A DNA stretch of 64,000 bases from the NCBI GenBank assembly GCA_048594975.1, contig JBMDXQ010000006.1:124001-188000 (forward strand), in the 5' to 3' direction. Below the pieces are notes generated by a model. It did no database searches. It worked only from the letters and a program-made list of their open reading frames with translations, and had not been told where the DNA came from. This stretch comes from JBMDXB01 sp048594975 (lineage in GTDB: Bacteria > Acidobacteriota > Vicinamibacteria > Vicinamibacterales > 2-12-FULL-66-21). Positions 42,539-51,678 of the stretch are shown here, one piece after another; position 1 is the stretch's first letter, and each line of letters begins with the position of its first letter. A program made the translations under genes and the position numbers.

Positions 42539-43354
42539 ATGCGTGCGCTGCTCCTGGTCGTGGCGCTGCTGGCGGGCACGGCGCAGCTCGCCGCCGCCGA
42601 TCTCCTCGCCGAGGCACGGCGCCTCTACAACCTCGGGCAGTACGATGACGCCGAGCGCGCGGCCCGCGACGCCGCCGCCAACGTGGCCCTGGTGGATCGC
42701 GCCCGCGTCGTCCTCGGACGCGTGCACCTCGAGCAGTACCGGCGCACCGCCGACCCGGCACAGCTCGCCTCGGCGCGCACGGCGCTGCGCGCCGCCGATC
42801 CGCGGGTCCTCGACCCGCGGGAACGCGTCGAGTTGACCATCGGCCTGGCGGAGGCGCTGTACCTCGAGGACCGTTTCGGTGCCGCCGCCGAGCTGTTCGA
42901 GCTTGCGATGGCGTCGGTCGCCGACCTTGGCCCGGCCGCGGAACTCGGCGCGCCGGCCTACGAGCGCATGCTGGACTGGTGGGCGAGCTCGCTGGACCGA
43001 GTCGCGCAGTCGCGCCACGGCAGGGAACGAACCGAGATCTACGACCGCGTCGAGGTGCGGATGACCTACGAAATCCGGCAGGATCCCGGGTCGCTCCCAG
43101 CGGCCTACTGGCTGATTGCCGGCGCGCGCGGCCGCGGCGACATCGAGCGCGCCTACGACGCCGCGATGGCCGGCTGGGTCCGCGCCATCTACGCGCGGGA
43201 TCGCGGCAACGCACTGCGTGCCGACATCGATCGCCTCGTCAGCCAGGCGATCCTGCCCGAGCGCGCCGCGCGCCTGCCCGGCCGCGATCAGAAGGGCGCG
43301 CTCACCAGCATGCTCGCGGAGTGGGAAACGTTCAAAAGCCACTGGGCCCGCTGA
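42539..43354 (+). CDS. Secreted helical-repeat hypothetical protein
   Basis: A protein of 271 residues with a Sec signal peptide (LLLVVALLAGTAQLAAA). The mature part is helical and TPR-like (LLAEARRLYNLGQYDDAERAARDAA; AEALYLEDRFGAAAELFELAMA). I do not recognise a family beyond TPR-like. It ends 8 nt from the convergent polA stop. No Cys, no catalytic motif. Confidence 0.78.
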   Translation: MRALLLVVALLAGTAQLAAADLLAEARRLYNLGQYDDAERAARDAAANVALVDRARVVLGRVHLEQYRRTADPAQLASARTALRAADPRVLDPRERVELTIGLAEALYLEDRFGAAAELFELAMASVADLGPAAELGAPAYERMLDWWASSLDRVAQSRHGRERTEIYDRVEVRMTYEIRQDPGSLPAAYWLIAGARGRGDIERAYDAAMAGWVRAIYARDRGNALRADIDRLVSQAILPERAARLPGRDQKGALTSMLAEWETFKSHWAR

Positions 43355-43362
43355 TCGGGCGC

Positions 43363-46086
43363 CTACTTCGCTGCCTTCCAGTCTTCGCCGATACCCACGT
43401 CCACCGTCAACGGCACCCTCAGCCTGACGGCGCCTTCCATCAACTCGCGCACCGCGGCGGCCGACTCCTCGGCCGCCTCGCTGGGCGCTTCGAACAGCAG
43501 CTCGTCGTGGACGGTGAGGATCATCCGCATCCGGCCGCCCGCGAGGCGGGGCAGCGCGCCATGCACGTCGATCATCGCGCGCTTCAGGATGTCGGCGGCG
43601 GTGCCCTGGATGGGGAAGTTCATCGCGCGCCGCTCTGCCTCGGCGCGGACCTGGAAGTTCTTGTTGTTCAGGTCGGGGGTCAGCCGACGGCGCCCGAACA
43701 GCGTCTTGACGACGCCGGTATCGCGGCCGGCGGCGAGCAGGCCGTCGATGAACCGCCGTACCGACGGGAACCCGGCGAAGTAGGCGTCGATGAACGCCTG
43801 CGCCTCCTCGCGGCTGACGCCGATGTCCTTCGCCAGCGTGAACGCCTGCTTTCCGTAGAGCAGCGCGTAGTTGATGATCTTGGCTCGCCGGCGCAGCTCG
43901 TGCGCGCTCAGCCCGCTCCTCGGCCCGAACACCTTGAGCGCGGTGCGGTCGTGGATGTCCTCCCCGCGGCGGAACGCGTCGATGAGCGCGTCGTCGCCGG
44001 ACAGATGGGCGAGGACGCGCAGCTCGATCTGCGAGTAGTCGGCGGAAATCAGCAGGTTGCCGCGCTCGGCGACGAAGGCGCGCCGGATCTCGCGGCCCAC
44101 CTCCGTGCGGATCGGGATGTTCTGCAGGTTGGGTTCGCTGCTGCTCAGCCGCCCGGTGGCCGCGACCGCCTGGTTGAAGCAGGTGTGCACCCGCCCGGTG
44201 TCCGGGTGTACGAGCTCGGGTAGCGCGTCGATGTAGGTGCCCTTCAGCTTCTGCAGCGACCGCCACTCGAGGATGTGGCGCGCGACGTCGTTGGTGAGCG
44301 CGAGCTCGTCGAGGACCTCGAAGGCGGTGGACTGCGCCCGGGTCTTGGTCGTGCGCCGGATGCTCTCGGTGCGCAGCCCCATCTTGTCGAAGAGGATCTC
44401 GGAGAGCTTCTTCGGCGAGTTGATGTTGAAGGTCTCGCCCGCCTGCTCGTAGATCAGCGCCGCCAGCCGCGCCAGCTCCTCGTCGATGCGCTGCGACTGG
44501 GCGGCGAGCGCCTCCCCGTCGATGCGCACGCCGGCGCGCTCGATGGCGACGAGCACCGGGATGAGCGGGCGCTCGAGCTCCCGGTACAGGGTTTCGAGCT
44601 CTTCGCGCTGCAGCAGATCGCGCAGCCGTCCGGCGAGCTGCAGCGGCAGGTCCGCGCGTTCGCCGGCGTAGTCGAGCGCGCTCTCGATCGGCACCTCCGC
44701 GAACGAGATCCCCTTCGCCCCGCGGCCGCACACGTCCTCCTCGCGCAGCGCCTTGTAGCCGGCGTGCTCGATCGCCAGATCCTCGAGCGGATGCGACGAG
44801 CGGGTGGCGTCGAGCAGGTAACTGGCGAGCATCGTGTCGGTGTCGACGCCCTGCAGCGTGATCCCGTGCCGCGCCAGCACGATGGCGTCGAACTTCAGGT
44901 CGTGTCCCACTTTGGCGATCGCGGCATCCTCGAACAGCGGCTGCAGGAGGCGGAGCGCGGCAGCGGTGTCGATCCCCGGCCGGCTCCCGTCACCGCCGAA
45001 CAGCCCGCTAGCCCCGAGCGGCATCGCCAGCATCGGCACGTAGCGCGCCCGACGCGCGGCAGTGGAAAACGCGAGGCCGACGATGCCGCAGCGCATCGCT
45101 GCCGGCGCGTCCGGCAGGATGCGGAACCCGAACCGCCCCGCCCGGCGCAGCTCCTCCGCCAGCGCACCCAGCTCGTCGAGATCGGCGACGATGCGGTAGT
45201 CCTTGCCGACCGTGTCGGCGGTCGGCGCGTAGTCGAGCACCAGCGAGCGGAATCCCAGGCGGGTGAACAGCTCGAAGCAGCGCTCCCGCGACACGCCGCG
45301 GTAGCGGAGGTCGTCCGGGTTGAAGTCGACCGGCACGTCGGTGTGGATGCGCGCCAGCTCGCGGCTCTGGCGCGCGTCCTCGGCGTGCGCCACCAGCCCC
45401 TCGCGGTAGCGTTTCTGCGGGATCTCCGCGGCGTGCGCGAGCAGCGCCTCGAGCGACCCGTCCTTGGCGATCAGCTCCTTCGCCCCCTTCTCGCCGATCC
45501 CGGGCACGCCCTTGATGTTGTCGATCGAGTCGCCCATCAGGGCGAGGACGTCGACCACCTGCGCGGGGGCGACGCCGAACTTCTCCTTCACCGCGTCGGC
45601 GTCGAACCACGCACCGTCGTCGCGCGGGTTGTAGACCCGGATGCCGTCGTGCACCAGCTGGAAGAAGTCCTTGTCGCCGGTGACGATCGCCACCTCGAAT
45701 CCCGCCGCCGCCGCCTTGCTCGCGAGCGTCCCGATCACGTCGTCGGCCTCGAAGCGCTGGGATGTCAGGATCGGCACGCCCATCGCCTCGCACGCCTGGT
45801 GCACCCAGGGGATCTGTTCGGCCAGATCGGGCGGCATCGGCGCGCGGTTCGCCTTGTAATTAGTCGCCATCTCCGACCGGAACGTCGGGCCGGGCATGTC
45901 GAACGACGCGGCGATGTACTGCGGCGGGTAGTCCTGGAACAGCTTCCGCAGCATCGTGACGAAGATGTAGACCGCATGCGTGGACTTGCCGCCGGGACCG
46001 CTGAGGCCGGAGCCGCGCATCGCGTGATAGGCGCGGTACATCTGCGAGCTGCCGTCGATCAGGAACAGGCGTGGAGCGGTTGGCAT
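43363..46086 (-). CDS. polA: DNA polymerase I, proofreading domain apparently inactive
   Basis: A protein of 907 residues, usual length. 5'-3' exonuclease domain: FLIDGSSQMYRAYHAM, VTGDKDFFQL, GVPGIGEKGA. Polymerase domain: DYSQIELRVLAHLSGD (motif A) and LTVHDELLFEAP (motif C) are intact. In the 3'-5' exonuclease domain, the Exo I site that reads FAFDTET in E. coli reads FGFRILP, so the metal-binding Asp and Glu are Arg and Leu. Proofreading is therefore predicted lost, as in Taq polymerase. A TATACT box at 46120-46125 gives a leader of about 25-30 nt. The enzyme serves repair and Okazaki fragment processing. Confidence 0.96.
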   Translation of the reverse strand: MPTAPRLFLIDGSSQMYRAYHAMRGSGLSGPGGKSTHAVYIFVTMLRKLFQDYPPQYIAASFDMPGPTFRSEMATNYKANRAPMPPDLAEQIPWVHQACEAMGVPILTSQRFEADDVIGTLASKAAAAGFEVAIVTGDKDFFQLVHDGIRVYNPRDDGAWFDADAVKEKFGVAPAQVVDVLALMGDSIDNIKGVPGIGEKGAKELIAKDGSLEALLAHAAEIPQKRYREGLVAHAEDARQSRELARIHTDVPVDFNPDDLRYRGVSRERCFELFTRLGFRSLVLDYAPTADTVGKDYRIVADLDELGALAEELRRAGRFGFRILPDAPAAMRCGIVGLAFSTAARRARYVPMLAMPLGASGLFGGDGSRPGIDTAAALRLLQPLFEDAAIAKVGHDLKFDAIVLARHGITLQGVDTDTMLASYLLDATRSSHPLEDLAIEHAGYKALREEDVCGRGAKGISFAEVPIESALDYAGERADLPLQLAGRLRDLLQREELETLYRELERPLIPVLVAIERAGVRIDGEALAAQSQRIDEELARLAALIYEQAGETFNINSPKKLSEILFDKMGLRTESIRRTTKTRAQSTAFEVLDELALTNDVARHILEWRSLQKLKGTYIDALPELVHPDTGRVHTCFNQAVAATGRLSSSEPNLQNIPIRTEVGREIRRAFVAERGNLLISADYSQIELRVLAHLSGDDALIDAFRRGEDIHDRTALKVFGPRSGLSAHELRRRAKIINYALLYGKQAFTLAKDIGVSREEAQAFIDAYFAGFPSVRRFIDGLLAAGRDTGVVKTLFGRRRLTPDLNNKNFQVRAEAERRAMNFPIQGTAADILKRAMIDVHGALPRLAGGRMRMILTVHDELLFEAPSEAAEESAAAVRELMEGAVRLRVPLTVDVGIGEDWKAAK

Positions 46087-46119
46087 CGGCCGCGGGCGAG
46101 CGAAGGCGCGAGAGGAACC

Positions 46120-46127
46120 AGTATATC
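46120..46127. promoter_or_regulatory. Overlapping divergent -10 boxes (polA / lipoprotein)
   Basis: The 50-nt gap between polA and the plus-strand lipoprotein has TATACT (minus, 46120-46125) for polA and TATATC (plus, 46122-46127) 9 nt before the ATG at 46137. The two boxes overlap, so polymerase binding is likely to be mutually exclusive. Confidence 0.45.
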
Positions 46128-46136
46128 ATTCGAGGA

Positions 46137-46928
46137 ATGGCGCTCCGTGTTCGCCACGGCGCGCGCGCGCTCGCCGCATGCCTGCTCGCGCTGCTCCTCG
46201 GCGGCTGCGGTTCCGGGGTGTTCGGGCGGCAGTACGAGTACGAGGAGGACGTCACGCTCCGCCTCGACGGATCGGCGACGATCGTCGTCAACGCGTCGAT
46301 CGCCTCGCTGGTCGCGCTGCGCGGCCTCGAGCTCGACCTCGATTCGCGCGTCCGCTTCGATCGCGATCGCGAGAGGGTGCGCGCCGCGTACACCTCGCCG
46401 GTCACCCGCGTCACCGTCCGCCGGCCATGGCGGCGCGCCGGCCGCCGCTTCGTCCAGATCCGCGTGGCCGTCGACGACATCCGCAAACTGTCGGAGGTGC
46501 AGCCGTTCTCCTGGTCGCGCTACGAGCTGGTCCAGAGGGACGGCAGCCACCTCTTCACCCAGACGGTGGGGCCCTCCGCGTTTCGGCCGGGCACGCTCGC
46601 CAACGTCGGCTGGAACGGCAGCGAGGTCGTCGCGTTCCGGCTCCATCTGCCGAGCCGCATCCTCGAGCACAACTCCCGCAGCCTCGAGACCGACGCGCCC
46701 GAGTCGGTGCAGCGCGGGAACATCCTCCGCTGGGAGCAGCGCCTGACCGATCGACTCGACGGGAAGCCGGTCAGGATCGACGTGCGGATGGACAGTCAGT
46801 CGATCCTCTACCGGACGCTGTGGCTGTTTGCCGGCGCGTTCATCGCCGCAATGGCGGTGATCGCGTCGTTCCTGTGGTGGACGTTCAGAAGGGGCACGAA
46901 GGAGACCGAGGTCAGTCCGGCGCCGTGA
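46137..46928 (+). CDS. Lipoprotein with C-terminal membrane helix
   Basis: A protein of 263 residues. A lipobox (LLLGGC, Cys 24) starts the mature protein. The middle is beta-rich with no family I recognise (YEYEEDVTLRLDGSATIVVNA). A hydrophobic helix lies near the C-terminus (LWLFAGAFIAAMAVIASFLWW), followed by basic residues. The double anchoring is unusual. It may be a conserved Acidobacteria protein. Function unknown. Confidence 0.75.
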   Translation: MALRVRHGARALAACLLALLLGGCGSGVFGRQYEYEEDVTLRLDGSATIVVNASIASLVALRGLELDLDSRVRFDRDRERVRAAYTSPVTRVTVRRPWRRAGRRFVQIRVAVDDIRKLSEVQPFSWSRYELVQRDGSHLFTQTVGPSAFRPGTLANVGWNGSEVVAFRLHLPSRILEHNSRSLETDAPESVQRGNILRWEQRLTDRLDGKPVRIDVRMDSQSILYRTLWLFAGAFIAAMAVIASFLWWTFRRGTKETEVSPAP

Positions 46929-46949
46929 GCCGCGCCGGCTGCCCCCGCT

Positions 46950-47495
46950 TCAGGGGTGTCGCGCCGATGCCTGGGCCAGCTCGGTGCGGAGCTCGTTGCT
47001 GACCGACAGCTCGCCGATACCGGTCGCGAGCGACCGTGCCAGCGCCCGCTCGGCGTCCGACGCCACGACTCCGGTCAGCGTCACGCGCCCGTTCTCGACG
47101 ATGATGTGGATCGGCGGCCGCGCCATTGACGCGTAGGACCAGAAGGCCGAGTGGCCGTAGATGGCACGCGCGGCGCGATAGCGCAACTCGTCGTCGAAGG
47201 GTGACGCCGGCAGGACGCTGATGCCGTTCCGCACGTCGCGCACGCCCTCCGCCCGGCTCACCACCCTGGCGACGTCGTGCTTTTTGTACTCCGCCGTGAC
47301 CTTGCCGGTCAGCGTCACGACGCCGTTCTCGACATGCCCGGTGACGTGGTCGAAGATCGTGAGCTGCGGGAGCGTATTGAGCGAACGGGAGATGTCGTCG
47401 GCAGCGCGAACGTCCCGGCGGTCCTGCGCCGCGGTCGCCGGCGCCCCCGCCAGCAGCGCCGCCAGCAATGTCGAACAGATGATCCGTGCGTGCAT
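46950..47495 (-). CDS. Periplasmic BON-domain protein
   Basis: A protein of 181 residues with a signal peptide (ICSTLLAALLAGAPATAA). Two BON domains are visible: VTGHVENGVVTLTGKVT..AEGVRDVRNGISV and IIVENGRVTLTGVV..GELSVSNEL. BON proteins (OsmY-like) bind phospholipids or protect the envelope in stress. The ATG at 47495 has AGGA about 5 nt upstream. A longer upstream frame is rejected because it has no signal sequence. The 177 nt to the ZIP gene show no clear feature. Confidence 0.85.
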   Translation of the reverse strand: MHARIICSTLLAALLAGAPATAAQDRRDVRAADDISRSLNTLPQLTIFDHVTGHVENGVVTLTGKVTAEYKKHDVARVVSRAEGVRDVRNGISVLPASPFDDELRYRAARAIYGHSAFWSYASMARPPIHIIVENGRVTLTGVVASDAERALARSLATGIGELSVSNELRTELAQASARHP

Positions 47496-47672
47496 GGGTC
47501 CTGGCCTCGGGCGGTCTGGCATGTGCGCCGCGCTGTCGCCACCGGCTGCAGCGGCAAAGGTGGTGCCACGGCGAAGCACGGGAATGGCCCGCAAAAAGGC
47601 CTTCGAGACTTCCGTTTGCGGCTCCGGCGTTTCGAATTCAGGACAGCTCGGCCAGAGCCCGGACGCAGCGGG

Positions 47673-48410
47673 CTAGAGGATGACGATCGTCAGGACGCCT
47701 GCCAGGATGAGGAACAGCTGGCGCACCGACCCGCCCTGCACGCCGCCGCGATGCAGGTCGGGGATGAGGTCGGCCATCGCGATGTACAGAAAGGACCCGG
47801 CCGAGAACGCCAGCACGTAGGGCAGCGCCTCGGGCATCACGCGCGACATCGTGAGCATCGCGAACGCACCGACGATGCCGCCGAGGGCGGAGACGAGGTT
47901 CAGCGACAGCGCATTCGCCCTCGAGTAGCCGGCCCGGAGCAGGATTGCGACGTCGCCCACCTCCTGCGGGATCTCGTGCGCGGCGACGGCGAGCGCGGTC
48001 CTCAGGCCGAGCGGCAGCGACGAGACGACCGCCGCCGCGATGACCGCTCCATCCACGAAGGTGTGGAAGGCATCGCCGACGATGACGAGCGATGCGGCGC
48101 TGCTCGTGTGCAGCGCGCACTCCCGCTCGTCGTGGCAGTGACGCCACAGCACCAGCTTCTCGAGCAGGAAGAAGCAGAGCACGCCGGCGAGCAGCGTGCC
48201 GAGCGCGGTCGTCGGCGCCAGCGACGCGAGGGCTTGCGGCAGCAGGCCGAGCAGGGCGACGCCGAGCAGCGTGCCCACTGCGTAGCTGATGGCCAGAGGA
48301 ACCAGCTGGTGCCGGAGGTGATCGCCGAGGGCGAAGACGCTGGAGGCCACGAGCAGGCCGCCGGCGCTGCCGATTACGCTCAGCGCCACGGCCGCTGTGT
48401 ACGTGTTCAC
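47673..48410 (-). CDS. ZIP-family metal transporter
   Basis: A protein of 245 residues with about eight membrane helices. The ZIP metal-site signatures are present: GDAFHTFVDGAVIAAA (helix 4) and AVAAHEIPQEVGDVAILL (helix 5, HEIPQE). A cytoplasmic loop has His/Cys (WRHCHDERECALH). The family imports Zn, Fe or Mn. It begins with GTG, 6 nt after a TATTAT box, so a leaderless mRNA is likely. Confidence 0.93.
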   Translation of the reverse strand: MNTYTAAVALSVIGSAGGLLVASSVFALGDHLRHQLVPLAISYAVGTLLGVALLGLLPQALASLAPTTALGTLLAGVLCFFLLEKLVLWRHCHDERECALHTSSAASLVIVGDAFHTFVDGAVIAAAVVSSLPLGLRTALAVAAHEIPQEVGDVAILLRAGYSRANALSLNLVSALGGIVGAFAMLTMSRVMPEALPYVLAFSAGSFLYIAMADLIPDLHRGGVQGGSVRQLFLILAGVLTIVIL

Positions 48411-48416
48411 CGCGCG

Positions 48417-48422
48417 ATAATA
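48417..48422 (-). promoter_or_regulatory. -10 box of ZIP transporter gene
   Basis: TATTAT on the minus strand, 6 nt before the GTG start at 48410. Leaderless pattern. It lies next to a heptamer hairpin element that probably ends the upstream operon. Confidence 0.5.
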
Positions 48423-48430
48423 GCGAATGT

Positions 48431-48492
48431 GAAGTGGTAAGTGGTAAGTGGCCCATGCTCGGTGCTGAACGCTTACTACTTACCATTACCCC
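48431..48492. repeat. Heptamer-repeat hairpin element (TAAGTGG type)
   Basis: Left arm: GAAGTGG, TAAGTGG, TAAGTGG (48431-48451). Right arm: TTACTAC, TTACCAT, TACCCC (48473-48492). The arms are partly complementary. The unit is the same family as the element at 24103 (GGTAAGT). It starts 11 nt after the VWA gene stop on the minus strand. Confidence 0.75.
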
Positions 48493-48503
48493 TCCCTTTG
48501 ACC

Positions 48504-49592
48504 TCAGGGTGTCGCGATGAAGCCGCGGCGGGCGCGAACGAGGTACTCGCCGTTGCGCACCTCGACGCGGATCGAGTGCCATCGGCCGTCCTTGACGCCC
48601 GTCGCGGCGTAGCCCAGGTAGTACTGCTGGCTCAATTCGTACGCGATCCCGGCGGTGGCCGGATCGAGGTCCCGAGCGCCGCGGATGATCTCGGTGCGGC
48701 CGCCGCTGTCATCCGTGATCTCCCGCAGCGCGGCGACGTTCACCCGCTCGGACCCCGTCGGCATCCGGGTGATCGGGGGATAGCGCGGGTCGGGCGAACC
48801 CGGCGGGCGCGGGACCGGCAGCGGCTGCCCGGGACGCCTACGGCCGGGGATTGGAAACGGCAGCGGCACGGGCTGCCGCTGGTCCAGCGTCGAGTCGAAA
48901 CGGCGCGGCCACTGGATCATCCCCGGCGACTGCTCGGTCGCCATCTGCGCGTCAATCCCGATGGCGTACACGAGCGCCTCGGATTCCCGGATCAGTCCCC
49001 GCACCGCGCTGGCGCTGGTACGGCTGCTGGTGTCGTTCCCGTCGGAGATGATGACCAGCGCCTTCTTGCGATGCCGTCCCGATTCCAACAGCGGGATCGC
49101 CTCGGCCACCGCGTCGTACAGGGCGGTCCCGCCGCGCGGCGAGATGCGGCGCAGTTCCGCGCTGATTCGCCGCTTGTCCGTCGTCCAGCCAGCCACGAGC
49201 TCGGGCGCGCTGTCGAACCGGTAGAGGAACACCTCGTCGTCGCGATCGAGCAGGTCGACCAGGAAGCGGTTCAGCGCTTCGCGCGCCGCCGCCATCTTCT
49301 CTCCGGCCATGCTGCCGCTCGTGTCGAGCACGATGCCGAGACTCACCGGGACCCGCTCGTTCTCGAAATGCGTGATCGGCTGCGGCTCGTTGTCCTGGAA
49401 GACGCGGAAGTCCTCCTTCCGCAGCCCGGCGACGAAATGCCCGCTGCGGTCCGTCACCGTCGCGGTGACGTTCACCAGTTCCACGCCCGTGCGGAACCGG
49501 AACGACTGCGCGTCGTTCTTGGGCTCCTGCGCCGCGACGGAGGCAAGCGCGACCGCCGCCGCGAACGCCGCCGTGAAAGCCGTGGTTCTCAT
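48504..49592 (-). CDS. Secreted VWFA-related domain protein
   Basis: A protein of 362 residues with signal peptide (AFAAAVALASVAA). N-terminal beta domain (FRTGVELVNVTATVTDRSGHFVAGL), then a von Willebrand A domain with intact MIDAS motif DTSGS, Thr in GGTALYDA and Asp in IISDGND. A Pro-rich loop (about 235-285) interrupts the fold. This architecture is common in Acidobacteria as an extracytoplasmic adhesion or binding protein. It is third in an operon with a TonB-like protein and a membrane protein. Confidence 0.88.
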   Translation of the reverse strand: MRTTAFTAAFAAAVALASVAAQEPKNDAQSFRFRTGVELVNVTATVTDRSGHFVAGLRKEDFRVFQDNEPQPITHFENERVPVSLGIVLDTSGSMAGEKMAAAREALNRFLVDLLDRDDEVFLYRFDSAPELVAGWTTDKRRISAELRRISPRGGTALYDAVAEAIPLLESGRHRKKALVIISDGNDTSSRTSASAVRGLIRESEALVYAIGIDAQMATEQSPGMIQWPRRFDSTLDQRQPVPLPFPIPGRRRPGQPLPVPRPPGSPDPRYPPITRMPTGSERVNVAALREITDDSGGRTEIIRGARDLDPATAGIAYELSQQYYLGYAATGVKDGRWHSIRVEVRNGEYLVRARRGFIATP

Positions 49593-49611
49593 GATGACAC
49601 CCGCCCGCAGG

Positions 49612-50412
49612 CTACATGCCCGCGCGGCTCACGTCGCCGGTCCGCCGATCCACGTGGGCGACCACGCCGCCATCCTCCGACCTGAACCCGATACGGTAGC
49701 GCGCGACCGTGCCCCGTACGGGCACCGTGACCACGAAGGGCGATTCGTCCCCGGCCGCAAGCGAGGTGTAGTCGAGCGGCGCGCGCCCGTGGGCCAGCAG
49801 CGCGCCGTCGGGCCCGACCGCCACCGCCGTGACTTCCACACGCGTGAGCGCGGCGCCCGTCTTCGGATTGTGTACCACGCCGCTGATGGTCAGCGTGTCC
49901 CTATCCTGGGTATGGCGCATCGACACCAGCTCGAGCGGCGCCGCCGTCTCCCGGGTAACGGCCGGGCTCGGGTCGGCAGGAACCGGCGCGCGCCGCGTCG
50001 GCACGAGCAGCAACGCGGCACCCGCTGCGAGCAGCACGCCAATCACCGCGAGCCGCAGGCCCCAGGCCGAGCGACGCTCGGGTTCGGCGAAGATGCCGTG
50101 CGGGACGAGCGTCGCTGCCGGCCGAATCTCGAGCTCGTCGAGTGGCTGGACGCGCGGCGCGGTGGCCCCGATGGCCGGGTCGCGTTCGATTGGCGCCGGC
50201 ACTCGGCGGGCGGCCGGCGCGCCCGGTGGCTTCGGAGCCGCGGCGCGCGGCTGCGCCACACCGGACTCCGCCGCGAGCTCGAGCAGCGCGGCGACCCGCG
50301 CGTCCGAACGCCGGCGCTCCTCGCGGAGCATCTTCACGACGAGCACGCTCATCCCGCCGGCCAGCGCGAGCGAGATCAACGTGACAACGATGAGCACCGT
50401 ATCCATGGTCAT
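49612..50412 (-). CDS. Membrane protein of unknown function, two helices
   Basis: A protein of 266 residues. An N-terminal membrane helix (VLIVVTLISLALAGGMSVLVV), an Ala/Pro/Arg-rich cytoplasmic stretch, and a second helix (about 140-160, LAVIGVLLAAGAALLLV) lead to an extracytoplasmic beta domain resembling FxLYD/DUF3426 (LTISGVVHNPKTGAALTRVEVTA). The ATG at 50412 overlaps the TonB-like gene stop (ATGA), and the VWA gene follows 20 nt later. Confidence 0.78.
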   Translation of the reverse strand: MTMDTVLIVVTLISLALAGGMSVLVVKMLREERRRSDARVAALLELAAESGVAQPRAAAPKPPGAPAARRVPAPIERDPAIGATAPRVQPLDELEIRPAATLVPHGIFAEPERRSAWGLRLAVIGVLLAAGAALLLVPTRRAPVPADPSPAVTRETAAPLELVSMRHTQDRDTLTISGVVHNPKTGAALTRVEVTAVAVGPDGALLAHGRAPLDYTSLAAGDESPFVVTVPVRGTVARYRIGFRSEDGGVVAHVDRRTGDVSRAGM

Positions 50413-51497
50413 CTCAACCTGAATTCCACCGCCACTTCGACGACGACATCGACCGGCGTGCCGAAGCGGCGCGCCGGCGAGAAGCGCCATTGCCGGACCG
50501 CGTCCACCGCGCGCTCGTCCAGCCCGGATCCCAGGCGCTGCCGGATCTTGACGTCGCCGACGCTCCCGTCCCGGCGCACGATGATCTCCAGCACCACGTC
50601 GCCCTCGGTGCCGCGCCGCCGCCCTTCCTGGGTGTATTCGGGCTTGACCTCGCGGAGCAACCCGGGCGGTGTGATCCCGCTGCCAGGCCGAAACGGTCCT
50701 CCGCCCGTCCCGCCGCCTGACCCCGGCCCGATGCCCGAGCCGTCGCCTTCGCCGATGCCGGTGCCTTGACCGGTGCCCGCACCGCCGCCGGAGCCCGGAC
50801 CCTGGCTGTTCGTATCCGCCGCCGACTCGAGGACGCCGGCCTTGTCGACTGGATCGGCTGCCGACGCCACCACCGGTGCAACAACCTGGGGCAGCGGCTC
50901 AACCACCGGTGCCGGTGGAGGCGGTTCCACGGGCTTGGGCGCCGGCGCCGGCCGCACCGGAGGGGTCAGCGGCCGCTCGACTTTTGGTTCCGGCTTCCTG
51001 CTCGTGATCGGACGCGGTGGCGGCACCGGACTGCGCAGCGCGCTGCGCCCCTTCAGCTCCGCCCGCCGCGGCGGCGCCGGCATCTTCCGCCCGCCGCCGC
51101 CGCCCCCCCCGCCCGGACCGGCGGTGGCGAGGAACACCAGGCGGGCAGGCTTCAAGAGGGGTTCGTCGAACGTGTCGCTTTGCACGCCCAGGCTCGTCGC
51201 GATCGCGAGGACGGCGAGCGTCGCGGCGTGCACCAGCGTGGATCCGAGGATGCCGCGGCCCGCCGAACCGGTGCCGCGGCCGTGCGGCGCGAACAGGTCG
51301 GGGCGGCCTGCCACGGCCGTCCCGCGCAGCAGGCGGACCGCGCGCGCCGCCTCGCCGGGTGCCACGAACCGGCCGTCGACCGTCCGCACCCGGCCGGTGG
51401 CGAGCAGTTCCCGCACGTCCGCCGCCCGGGCGCCGGCCGCCCTCGCAACCTCCTGAGCGCTGAAGACTTCGGCGATGGCCCGGCAGTTCGTGGACAT
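50409..51497 (-). CDS. TonB-like protein with N-terminal HTH-type domain
   Basis: A protein of 362 residues. Residues about 10-62 look like a MerR/excisionase-type helix-turn-helix (FSAQEVARAAGARAADVREL, then RVRTVDGRFVAPGEAARAV). One membrane helix follows (85-107), a long Pro-rich rod, a Gly-rich spacer (GSGGGAGTGQGTGIG..), and a C-terminal TonB_C domain (DVVLEIIVRRDGSVGDVKI, AVRQWRFSPAR). Classical TonB has no cytoplasmic HTH. It is first in the operon with a membrane protein and a VWA protein. ExbBD genes are not nearby. Confidence 0.85.
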   Translation of the reverse strand: MSTNCRAIAEVFSAQEVARAAGARAADVRELLATGRVRTVDGRFVAPGEAARAVRLLRGTAVAGRPDLFAPHGRGTGSAGRGILGSTLVHAATLAVLAIATSLGVQSDTFDEPLLKPARLVFLATAGPGGGGGGGGRKMPAPPRRAELKGRSALRSPVPPPRPITSRKPEPKVERPLTPPVRPAPAPKPVEPPPPAPVVEPLPQVVAPVVASAADPVDKAGVLESAADTNSQGPGSGGGAGTGQGTGIGEGDGSGIGPGSGGGTGGGPFRPGSGITPPGLLREVKPEYTQEGRRRGTEGDVVLEIIVRRDGSVGDVKIRQRLGSGLDERAVDAVRQWRFSPARRFGTPVDVVVEVAVEFRLR

Positions 51498-51666
51498 GGT
51501 CTGGTGCACCGGCCCGAAGGGCAAAACGCTTGCCGCGCCGGGCGGCGACTGATGGATCACGCCGATCGGCTTTTCGGCCTATTCAGACGTGATCTGTTAC
51601 GCGATGGCTCGCCGCGGTGTGCTCCGCGAGAGACAGAGACGATGAAAAGGGGACACCTGGCTGATG

Positions 51667-51672
51667 TACAAC
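51667..51672 (+). promoter_or_regulatory. -10-like box of SDR gene
   Basis: TACAAC lies 6 nt before the ATG at 51679. An in-frame ATG at 51664 would place the box inside the coding region, so the box argues for the downstream start. Confidence 0.4.
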
Positions 51673-51678
51673 TCAACC

